Assembly: GCF_049310025.1 (NCBI RefSeq)
Contig: NZ_JBJYKD010000005.1
Coordinates: forward strand, 62,001 to 126,000
From: JBJYKD01 sp049310025
GTDB taxonomy: Bacteria > Bacillota > Thermosediminibacteria > Thermosediminibacterales > Tepidanaerobacteraceae
Direction of reading: 5' to 3'
DNA length: 64,000 bases
The position numbers were made by a program, and so were the translations under genes. Each line of letters begins with the position of its first letter. The stretch's first letter is position 1. Positions 51,537-58,756 of the stretch are shown here, piece by piece. The notes beneath the pieces were generated by a model, which was given only the letters and a program-made list of their open reading frames with translations, was not told the DNA's origin and did not search any database.

Positions 51537-52898
51537 TCAAAAGGCCTCCGGTTTAAATATACCGGGCGAGAGCTTTATCCCGCTGGCTTCAATGCGGTCC
51601 ATGAATTTGGGTCGGATGCCGCTGGCCGCAAAATACCCCTTTACCGTGCCGTCCTGGTCCACGCCGGTCTGGCGGAAAGTATATAAATCCTGCAGGACAA
51701 TTACATCACCTTCCATCCCCAGCACTTCGGTGATGTGCGTAATGCGGCGGGAACCATCCCGCAGGCGGCTCTGCTGTATGATCAAATCAATAGCCGACGA
51801 TATCTGCTCCCGTATGGCCCGTACCGGCAGATCCATCCCGGCCATCAGAACCATAGTCTCCAGGCGCGACAGCATATCTCTGGGGGAATTGGCATGGCCC
51901 GTGGTGAGAGATCCGTCGTGGCCCGTGTTCATCGCCTGCAGCATGTCCAGCGCTTCGCCGCTGCGCACCTCACCGACTATAATTCTGTCCGGCCTCATGC
52001 GAAGCGCATTTCGAACCAGGTCCCGGATGGTTACGGCCCCTTTGCCCTCAATGTTCGGGGGGCGGCTTTCCAGTGTTATTACATGAGGCTGGCGAAGCTG
52101 CAGTTCCGCAGCATCTTCGATGGTGATTATTCTTTCCGTAGGGGGAATAAATGAAGACAGAACGTTGAGCGTGGTTGTCTTGCCGCTGCCGGTCCCGCCG
52201 GAGACCACGATATTCAGCCTTGCCCTGACGCAGGCCTCCAGGAACTCAGCCATTTGCGGTGTAAGCGTTCCGAAGTTAATCAGGTCTTCCACCGTAAAGG
52301 GGTCCCGGGAGAACTTCCGGATTGTTATAACCGGTCCGTTTAAAGAAAGGGGAGGTATGATTGCATTTACGCGGGAACCGTCCGGAAGCCTTGCATCCAC
52401 CATCGGCATGCTTTCGTCAATACGCCTTCCGATGGGTGAAACAATTCTGTCGATTATATTCATAACATGGTCATTATCCCTGAAAACCACTTCCGTAAGT
52501 TCCAGCCTGCCGTTTTTTTCCACATACACCTGATTGGGACCGTTTACCATTATTTCGCTTATATCCGGGTCATTGAGGAGTGGAGTTATGGGGCCGTAAC
52601 CGAGAATTTCATCAACTATTTCAGCTGCTATTTTGAGTCTATCCACGCGGGGGATCCGGTTGTCGCCGTCAGATGTTAAGTACTGTTCGATCAGCTGTTC
52701 AATTCGCTTTGCCATGAATTCGCTTTCCTGTTTTTCCGGGGATTGTAAGTCTTTAAGTTCGTCCACCACCTTTTTGTGCAGGCTGACCTTCAAGTCGGCG
52801 TAAGGGTCACATCTCAAGTGGTTTTGCGGCATCTTTCGTTCTTCGCGGTTCAAATCTTCCGGCACCTTTTTGCTTTCGAGCTTTTTGAGTAAAGACAC
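51537..52898 (-). CDS. cpaF: Tad pilus assembly ATPase (CpaF/TadA)
   Basis: Secretion ATPase of 453 residues that powers pilin assembly. Walker A GGTGSGKTTTLNVLSSF, Asp box (TIEDAAELQL), Walker B (RIIVGEVRSGEALDMLQAM) and His box (GHDGSLTTGHA) are all present. The N-terminal helical domain is about 170 residues. GTG start behind CGGAG. Ends four bases before the downstream gene region. Confidence 0.93.
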   Translation of the reverse strand: MSLLKKLESKKVPEDLNREERKMPQNHLRCDPYADLKVSLHKKVVDELKDLQSPEKQESEFMAKRIEQLIEQYLTSDGDNRIPRVDRLKIAAEIVDEILGYGPITPLLNDPDISEIMVNGPNQVYVEKNGRLELTEVVFRDNDHVMNIIDRIVSPIGRRIDESMPMVDARLPDGSRVNAIIPPLSLNGPVITIRKFSRDPFTVEDLINFGTLTPQMAEFLEACVRARLNIVVSGGTGSGKTTTLNVLSSFIPPTERIITIEDAAELQLRQPHVITLESRPPNIEGKGAVTIRDLVRNALRMRPDRIIVGEVRSGEALDMLQAMNTGHDGSLTTGHANSPRDMLSRLETMVLMAGMDLPVRAIREQISSAIDLIIQQSRLRDGSRRITHITEVLGMEGDVIVLQDLYTFRQTGVDQDGTVKGYFAASGIRPKFMDRIEASGIKLSPGIFKPEAF

Positions 52899-52915
52899 GC
52901 TGTATCACTCCGGAT

Positions 52916-54139
52916 TTAAAAACTTAGAATTCTCGTTACAAAAGATTTTACGGAAGTCGTTTCCCGGGTCTCATTTTCTTTGGCCAGGTCCAGCAGGTCG
53001 ATCAAATTTTTTACGGCTGATGAAACTTTCGAGAAAGGCTGACCCATTACGAAAGGCACTCACTTATTTATGGAGTTTCTAACCGTTTTGCCGTCATCGG
53101 GCACCGATGCCGTAATGGAGGTGTTCAGCGTTTTTTCCAGTTCCCTGACTTTGATGCCTTCGTTGTTTTGCTGGTTTAAGATTAACCTCACCTTTGATTC
53201 GCAGTTCAGGGCTTTCATGATGTCCAGGGCGGTTTTGACGTGTTTTAACGTAGTTAAATCCTGGTTCAAAACCAGCACTATCCTGTCACTAGCTTCCAGG
53301 ACTCCCAGGTTTATGTCGCTGTAAAGCGGGGCAGTATCCACGATGATATAATCGAAGTTTTCTCTTAAAATTTTTAGAAGTTGCTCTATATGGTGCTGGT
53401 GAACAAGTTCCGCTTGTTCTGGGCTTGCCGGCGCCGGAAGAACCCTCAGACCCGACAGGTGTGGCACCAGGAATACGTCTACCAGTTGATAATCCATGGT
53501 TTCCTGTTCCTGGACCAGGTCGGCTATGGTGCTTCTAGCAGTGATGTTAAGCATCACTGCGGCATCGCCGGCGGTAAGGTCCAGGTCCAGTATAGCCACT
53601 TTCTTTCTGGTTTCCTGAGTCAGCTCTACGGCCAAATTGCAGGCCAGGGTGGTCTTGCCCACCCCTCCTTTGGTGCAGAAAAAGGTAATTACCTTGCCGC
53701 GCTTCTGTGCGAGGACCTGAGAGGAACCCGCCGGCTGGGATGACATAAGGTACATGTTCCGCCGCTTCTGGGCTTCGTTTACCCGGCGGATGGCGTTTGC
53801 CAGTTCATTTGCCGAAAAGGGTTTGACCAGGTATTCCCTGGCCCCGGCGGCCATGGCCTTTCGCAGGTATTCCTGCTCGCCCTGAATGGAAATAATGATG
53901 ATGGCGCTCTGGGGCACGTTGACGGAGATTTGCTCCGTTGCTCCAATGCCGTCCAGGCGGGGCATATTTATATCCATCAATATAACATCCGGTTTAAGTT
54001 CCTCCGCCAGTGAAACGGCCTCATGGCCGTCGGCCGCCTCACCCACTACCTTTATATCCTCTTCAAAATAAAGCAGGCGTTTTATATCCTCCCTTGTTGT
54101 CGGTATATCATCGGCTATCAATACGGTGATGGGCGTCAT
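52916..54139 (-). pseudogene. cpaE: TadZ/CpaE-like localisation ATPase, interrupted by an in-frame TGA
   Basis: Receiver-like domain (1-120) with DD10-11 and Asp56 in ILMDINMP, then a ParA/MinD-like ATPase with CTKGGVGKTTLA (about 155-166). Codon 360 is TGA (53060-53062), but the frame continues for 47 codons, VPFVMGQPFSKVSSAVKNLI and more, to a TAA at 52916-52918. The text INK-[TGA]-VPFV fits the family's INKGVPFV, so TGA replaces a Gly codon (probably GGA). The gene is either a recent nonsense mutant, read through, or a sequencing error. The 359-residue product retains the whole ATPase core and may still work. In tad systems it places the machinery in the cell. Confidence 0.75.
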
Positions 54140-54154
54140 GAAAAAACCTCCCCG

Positions 54155-54856
54155 CTATCGCATTAAATGTCCAAGTTTGCTTGTTGGAACCGGCAGCACA
54201 TCCGAATCCTCCGGCGAGCGGAGCGCCAGTTGAACGCTGCCCTGCTGTATGGCCAGCGCTATCTGCTGGGCCTGCTCCGGTTCCACCATCAGCGTTATTG
54301 TTTGAAGCTCTTCCTTTGCTGGTACGCCGCTGTCCATGGCTCTGTTGACCGCCAGCACCGGCACGTTTTGTATTATGGTAGAAGTCACAGGGGTTTTTTG
54401 CTCACCCGGAGCATTAAATGTCACCATTACATCCACGTGATCTCCCGTATTAATCAGCCCGTGCAGTGCGGTGATGTTATTTACCGGTATCGAGACGGCC
54501 CTCTTGCCCTTTGTAATTTTTGCAGATAGGCCTGCCGCCGGATCATCCCTCGCCACCAGTTTGTCGCTCAGGATTAGCTCCCCCGGGTAAATATCGCCGC
54601 GGGCCATTTTGCCCACCGCATCCTTGATATTCATTATGGTGCCCGGCGCCACATACTGAGCCGGCATTTCTTTAAACTCCAGCATATCGCCGCTGATGAC
54701 GGTCCTTGCGGCAATCTTTTGCTTTGCAGTGGCTACCGGGACAAAATTCCCCTTCGTCATATATGTTTTTTTTAAATCTTCCATGTACCTGTATGTGCCA
54801 AAAGCGGCAGTAAAGCCGAATACAAGCGCCAGCAGTAAAATAAATTTGCTTTTCAT
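54155..54856 (-). CDS. cpaB: Flp pilus assembly protein CpaB/RcpC
   Basis: Protein of 233 residues with one N-terminal membrane helix, an SAF domain (AKQKIAARTVISGDMLEFKE; GDIYPGELILSDKLV) and an RcpC-type C-terminal domain (NITALHGLINTGDHVDVMVT). In diderms it acts in the periplasm with the secretin; no secretin gene occurs here, as usual in monoderm tad loci. Confidence 0.88.
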   Translation of the reverse strand: MKSKFILLLALVFGFTAAFGTYRYMEDLKKTYMTKGNFVPVATAKQKIAARTVISGDMLEFKEMPAQYVAPGTIMNIKDAVGKMARGDIYPGELILSDKLVARDDPAAGLSAKITKGKRAVSIPVNNITALHGLINTGDHVDVMVTFNAPGEQKTPVTSTIIQNVPVLAVNRAMDSGVPAKEELQTITLMVEPEQAQQIALAIQQGSVQLALRSPEDSDVLPVPTSKLGHLMR

Positions 54857-54881
54857 ATGCCGTATCTCCCCGATAAATTTT

Positions 54882-55829
54882 TTAATCTACAAGTTTTGCC
54901 GCATGTAAACCGTAATCGGATTGATGTGGGTCGATTGTATACCGCAGCCCCTCCGGCGGGACCATTTGCAAAAAATAGCCCGAAACCTCGCTTTCTTTGC
55001 CCCTTCCCTCAACCCCTTTCAATAAAAAGGCTGCAAATCCCACAATTTGAACCTCATCTCTGCCGTGCAAGGGTGTAGGGTTGAATATGGGCACTATCAT
55101 TACCATGGGACAATCGGGATAATAGTGATCAATGGTGCACTTAGGGTTATGCGGGCAGCTGTTCAAACGGTAATTTATTCCTTCTTCCGTAGGTCCGGAC
55201 ATGTTGCCGGGTTCTGTCATTACCCATTCTCCCACTTTTACGATGCCCCTGTATCCATATTTAAGGTTGTTCTCATAGCTGGAGGCCCCCCTCAATTCCA
55301 GAGCCAGAGCGCCGTAATTGCCGGGTCCGTATTTATCCTGTGAGCCCGCCTTCAGGCGATATTCCTGCCCGTACACCAGCGTCTGGTCCGGAATACCAAA
55401 GGGGACCACACCGCTGATGGCACTGACGCCACCAAATACGGCGGAAGCCCTGGCGGAAACCTCGCCATTTGTCAAACCGAAAACCCGGGCAAAGGTGTAA
55501 TCTACACGGCGTGATGCTTCAACGGTTACCCTGACACCGCCGGGGTCAAAACTTACACGGGCTTCTTCCGGCGCAACACCGTTGTATTCCAGATATTGAT
55601 TGGCTTTTTGTTCGGCCAGAGCAACGGACGGGAGTTCTCGGGCCGCAGCAAGTGCAGCAGCATCGCACGCGTTCTGCAGGCGGCTTTTTTCTAGTATCAT
55701 GGTGCCCACGTCCACCACCAGGGCGGTAAAACCCAAAAACACCGCCAGCATGGCCGCCGCCAGCACCAGGGCAGAGCCTCTTTGGTCAATTTTTAATCTT
55801 GTCAGCATCAAACAATGTTTTTTCATCAT
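54882..55829 (-). CDS. TadG-like pilus/pseudopilin protein
   Basis: Protein of 315 residues with the N-terminal TadG/Tad segment QRGSALVLAAAMLAVFLGFT plus LVVDVGTMILEKSRLQNACD, AALAAARELP after the helix and a large extracytoplasmic part. Its ATG overlaps the tadE stop (ATGA). Proposed adhesin or minor pilus component. The C-terminal part shows conserved-looking Cys and His near CPHNPKCTIDHYYPDCP, which may bind metal or form disulfides. Confidence 0.85.
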   Translation of the reverse strand: MMKKHCLMLTRLKIDQRGSALVLAAAMLAVFLGFTALVVDVGTMILEKSRLQNACDAAALAAARELPSVALAEQKANQYLEYNGVAPEEARVSFDPGGVRVTVEASRRVDYTFARVFGLTNGEVSARASAVFGGVSAISGVVPFGIPDQTLVYGQEYRLKAGSQDKYGPGNYGALALELRGASSYENNLKYGYRGIVKVGEWVMTEPGNMSGPTEEGINYRLNSCPHNPKCTIDHYYPDCPMVMIVPIFNPTPLHGRDEVQIVGFAAFLLKGVEGRGKESEVSGYFLQMVPPEGLRYTIDPHQSDYGLHAAKLVD

Positions 55830-56233
55830 TCAATCCTCATTGTAGCTCTGGATTTAAGGATGACGGGGTCCGGCAGCAGGCTGTCAAATAGAGGGGTAAT
55901 CAGATCCGCGTCATAAGCGACTTCCACTGTAAATGGCAAACCCGGCATCCGGTCGGCCTCTCCGGGCTCAAGTTTTACGATATGCAGCCTGGTGTCGGCC
56001 TCAGGCAAAGGAGCGGCCTCCCGCACCCTGGCGATAATCTCGGCGTCCGTTTTTCCCACCGCCCCGGCCCTTGCACCTTCCCGGGCGGCGTAGGTTATGA
56101 CGATGTAGGAATAAAATATGCGCCCGAATTCCAAAATGCCGAACAGTATTAAGACGATGACCGGCAGTATCAGGGCGAGTTCCACCATAGCCTGACCCTT
56201 CTGGCTTTTTTCAAGCCTTATAATCTTGATCAC
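55826..56233 (-). CDS. tadE: TadE-like pseudopilin
   Basis: Protein of 135 residues with the TadE signature QKGQAMVELALILPVIVLIL followed by FGILEFGRIFYSY. The segment before the helix (GQAMVE) is a processing site for the A24 prepilin peptidase encoded upstream. GTG start, GAGGTGAT upstream. Confidence 0.9.
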   Translation of the reverse strand: MIKIIRLEKSQKGQAMVELALILPVIVLILFGILEFGRIFYSYIVITYAAREGARAGAVGKTDAEIIARVREAAPLPEADTRLHIVKLEPGEADRMPGLPFTVEVAYDADLITPLFDSLLPDPVILKSRATMRIE

Positions 56234-56239
56234 GCAAAA

Positions 56240-56791
56240 TCACCTCATCAGATATGCCAGAACGGTACCCGCCGCAATGGCGATACCGTATGGAAAGGTC
56301 GGGGCCGAATCTCCGTAGATGGTGTCGAGCATATTGACTTCGGGGATGAAACCGAAAAACGAAAGGAGAGTGAAGATAACGGCCCTAACCCGTGCTGAAA
56401 AAGCCCCGCTTTTAGCCATGATCACTATGGAGATAAGACCTCCGATGACCGCAGTAAAAAGAAACGACGACCAGACAAAGCCGGGGCCTTTAAAGGCTCC
56501 CACAACCCCCATCAGCTTGACGTCTCCGGCCCCCATCCCGCCCATGACGAAGGGCACCAGGAGAAGCGCCACACCCAGCATCATGCCTTTTATTCCGTCG
56601 AGCCCTCCGGCAAGACCTCCTGAATAAAAATTCCACGCAAGACCTATCGCCGCTGCGGGGAAGAGAACCGCGTTATAGATTTTTTTAAATTTTATGTCCG
56701 TGTACACGCAAACAGCCATTACCGGAATCAGAAGCCAATCCGCAGACATTTCCACCAGCCCTTTCCATAGAGGCTCCTCTGTAGAAACCAT
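56240..56791 (-). CDS. tadV: A24 prepilin peptidase (TadV/CpaA)
   Basis: Membrane aspartic peptidase of 183 residues with about six helices. The two catalytic aspartates lie in VCVYTDIKFKKI and in the GxGD motif GGMGAGDVKLMG. It cleaves the leader of Flp, TadE and perhaps TadG. Confidence 0.9.
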   Translation of the reverse strand: MVSTEEPLWKGLVEMSADWLLIPVMAVCVYTDIKFKKIYNAVLFPAAAIGLAWNFYSGGLAGGLDGIKGMMLGVALLLVPFVMGGMGAGDVKLMGVVGAFKGPGFVWSSFLFTAVIGGLISIVIMAKSGAFSARVRAVIFTLLSFFGFIPEVNMLDTIYGDSAPTFPYGIAIAAGTVLAYLMR

Positions 56792-56852
56792 AACTCAGCC
56801 GAAGCCCAACGCCCGCCTGAAAAACTTTTCACAGAGGCTCTGGTGTTAAAGC

Positions 56853-56874
56853 GGCCCTACCGAAAAGTAGGGCC
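56853..56874 (-). other. Hairpin between flp and tadV
   Basis: GGCCCTAC and GTAGGGCC, perfect eight-pair stem with a six-base loop, no T-run. It may protect the pilin mRNA or partly stop transcription so that pilin is made in excess over the assembly proteins. Confidence 0.55.
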
Positions 56875-56917
56875 AGTGGCAAAAATTATATAAATTTTTA
56901 ATATTTGATTCCTCTTA

Positions 56918-57085
56918 CTACTTGTTAAGTTCATCTGCTACCTTTTGAAAATTACTAAATACGCCTTGCCCCAGAGCCGTCAGAGCGGCGATTACCACCA
57001 CCGCCACCAGCGCCAGGATGAGGCCGTATTCGGCCATGCCCTGGCCTTCCTCGCCGGTCCAGAGTCTCTTAAAATGTTTCAACAT
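56918..57085 (-). CDS. flp: Flp pilin
   Basis: Pilin of 55 residues: short basic leader MLKHFKRLWTGEEG, then QGMAEYGLILALVAVVVIAA, the classic Flp motif with Glu-Tyr after the cleavage site, and a short hydrophilic tail. Cleavage is expected after the Gly of EEG. AAGGAGG before the ATG. First gene of the tad unit; fibres of this protein give adhesion and biofilm formation in other bacteria. Confidence 0.9.
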   Translation of the reverse strand: MLKHFKRLWTGEEGQGMAEYGLILALVAVVVIAALTALGQGVFSNFQKVADELNK

Positions 57086-57211
57086 TTTCCCGACCTCCTT
57101 GGTTTTTTCTTCGAATTCCTAATCCTTCTTTTGATTTAATAATAGCAGCTTAAATAAATCCGCGCATGATTCAAAAGTCGAAAAAATTCACCGCTGGGGC
57201 CCATAATCAGA

Positions 57212-57255
57212 TTGGGACGTTTGTCCCAAAATAAAACGGGACTCAAACGAGTCCC
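57212..57255 (-). terminator. Terminator of dinB
   Basis: Two hairpins in tandem: GGGACTC/GAGTCCC (57238-57255), overlapping the last codons of dinB, followed on the minus strand by GTTTTATTTT, and TTGGGAC/GTCCCAA (57212-57229). They separate dinB from the tad unit. Confidence 0.75.
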
Positions 57256-58445
57256 TTTCTGAGAGGCGGCTTGCGCTCCGAATACTCCATATGTGACTTC
57301 ATCTTCGCCCTGAAAATGGCACCGTCCCCGAACCGGTCCCTGATCTCGTCTATGACGCGGTTGAGCCTTTTCTTTTTTGCTTCGTTTTCGAAGAGACAAA
57401 CCTGGTCAAATTCCCTTACCAGCCGGGACAGGCTCACCCCCAGGAGCCTCAGGGGCGTTTTGCCGTCCCAGTTGGCGTGAAGCAGCTTTCTGGCGGCGGC
57501 GTATATGTCTTCGGTGGCGCTGGTATGCGGTATGGTGACCGAGCGGGTGATGGTGCAAAAGGAGGCGTCCCGGAGGGTGATGGTTACGGTGCGTCCCACG
57601 TAGCTTTCCCTCCGCACCCTGCGCCCCACTTTATCCGAGAGTGAAAGCAGTACGGCCTCCGCCTCCTCCCAGGTGGTGACATCCCTGGAAAGGGTGACCG
57701 AGTGGCCCATGGAGCTGGCGGTGTCCATGGAATGGGGGTCGACCGGGCTGTCGTCTATGCCGTTGGCCGCAAGGTGCAGGTGCCGCCCCACCAGCCCGAA
57801 AGCCTTCTCGAGAAATTCCACGGGCACCTGGGCCAGATCCCCTATGGTGTTTATGTTCATACCCTTGAGGTGTTCCGCCATGCGCCGCCCCACTCCGAAC
57901 AGTTCGTCCACCGGCAGCGGCCATAAAACCCGCGGGACGTCTTCGGGGGCCAGCACCGTAAGGCCGCCGGGCTTTTTCAGGTCCGAGGCCATCTTAGCCA
58001 GGAGCTTGTTGCAGGAAACCCCCACGGAGCAGGTCAGACCCAACTCCTTCAAAATGGCTTCCTGGATTCTTCCGGCTATCTCAACGGAGTCGCCGAAAAG
58101 CCCTTCGCATCCCGTCACGTCCAGCCACGCCTCGTCGATGCTGAAAACTTCCACCAGGGGAGAAAACCTCCTGAGTATTTCCATCACCCGCTCGCTGGTC
58201 CTCACGTAGAGCTCGTAATCGGGCTTTATGAATATGGCGTGGGGACACAGCTTCTTGGCCTCCCAGTTGGGCATGGCGGTCTTTACCCCGAACCTGCGGG
58301 CTTCGTAGGAGGCGGTGAGGATTATGCCGTTTCGCCTGGCGGGGTCCCCCGCCACCAGCACGGGCTTGCCCCTGAGGCCTGGGTCCTTCGCCTGGTGGCA
58401 CGAGGCGTAGAAGGCGTTCATATCCACGTGAATGATAGGCAGCAT
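57243..58445 (-). CDS. dinB: DNA polymerase IV (Y family)
   Basis: Translesion polymerase of 400 residues. Catalytic site residues in IIHVDMNAFYASCHQ and EVFSIDEAWLDVTG, helix-hairpin-helix LFGVGRRMAEHLKGMNINTIG and a C-terminal little-finger domain. It copies damaged DNA with low fidelity. A LexA-type box overlaps its promoter region. GGGAG before the ATG. Confidence 0.92.
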   Translation of the reverse strand: MLPIIHVDMNAFYASCHQAKDPGLRGKPVLVAGDPARRNGIILTASYEARRFGVKTAMPNWEAKKLCPHAIFIKPDYELYVRTSERVMEILRRFSPLVEVFSIDEAWLDVTGCEGLFGDSVEIAGRIQEAILKELGLTCSVGVSCNKLLAKMASDLKKPGGLTVLAPEDVPRVLWPLPVDELFGVGRRMAEHLKGMNINTIGDLAQVPVEFLEKAFGLVGRHLHLAANGIDDSPVDPHSMDTASSMGHSVTLSRDVTTWEEAEAVLLSLSDKVGRRVRRESYVGRTVTITLRDASFCTITRSVTIPHTSATEDIYAAARKLLHANWDGKTPLRLLGVSLSRLVREFDQVCLFENEAKKKRLNRVIDEIRDRFGDGAIFRAKMKSHMEYSERKPPLRKGLV

Positions 58446-58458
58446 AAACCCATCTCCC

Positions 58459-58470
58459 GAACAGTTGTTC
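58459..58470. promoter_or_regulatory. LexA (SOS) box of dinB
   Basis: GAACAGTTGTTC on the plus strand, the Firmicutes-type GAAC-N4-GTTC. It lies between the -10 element and the start codon and should keep dinB off until DNA damage. Confidence 0.8.
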
Positions 58471-58480
58471 TGTATATTTT

Positions 58481-58509
58481 ATTTTACCACCTTCATGCGG
58501 CAAAATCAA
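58481..58509 (-). promoter_or_regulatory. Promoter of dinB
   Basis: TTGATT, 17 bases, TAAAAT on the minus strand, with the LexA box directly behind it. Confidence 0.65.
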
Positions 58510-58541
58510 GGCTATCGGGCCTTAAAATGTGGTTTTTCCGG

Positions 58542-58613
58542 GATAATGTCATCTTAAAATTTCTCAATTCTGTGATAATGTCATATAAAAATTTCTTAAG
58601 TAGAAAATGTCAC
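58542..58613. repeat. Three spaced copies of a GATAATGTCAT motif
   Basis: GATAATGTCAT at 58542-58552 and 58574-58584 and GAAAATGTCAC at 58603-58613, each followed by an AT-rich stretch with AAATTTCT after the first two. Such spaced repeats resemble ends of IS21-type elements. No transposase gene is near, so it may be an IS remnant. The spacer 58510-58680 has no gene. Confidence 0.35.
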
Positions 58614-58682
58614 TCGCTGTGGTAAAATGGCCGTAGGCCTCAAAAATTCAAACGGTAGAAAGTTTAATATTACCATAAATGG

Positions 58683-58720
58683 AAAAAAGGGCTGCCGGCA
58701 AAAAGCCAGTAACCCTTTTG
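58683..58720 (-). terminator. Terminator of the PFOR gene
   Basis: AAGGG...TGGC and GCCG...CCCTT arms with an internal loop, followed on the minus strand by six T (complement of 58683-58688). Confidence 0.65.
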
Positions 58721-58756
58721 ATCTTTTTTATTTTATCTTATTACATTTTATCTTTA

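Noticed and set aside
53030..53062. Selenocysteine at the tadZ TGA
   Set aside because: The family has Gly here, no redox motif surrounds it, and no SECIS-like hairpin with a suitable loop was seen.
57165..57190. Spo0A-box-like AGTCGAA upstream of flp
   Set aside because: One base off the consensus, a single copy, and such heptamers are common by chance in AT-rich spacers.
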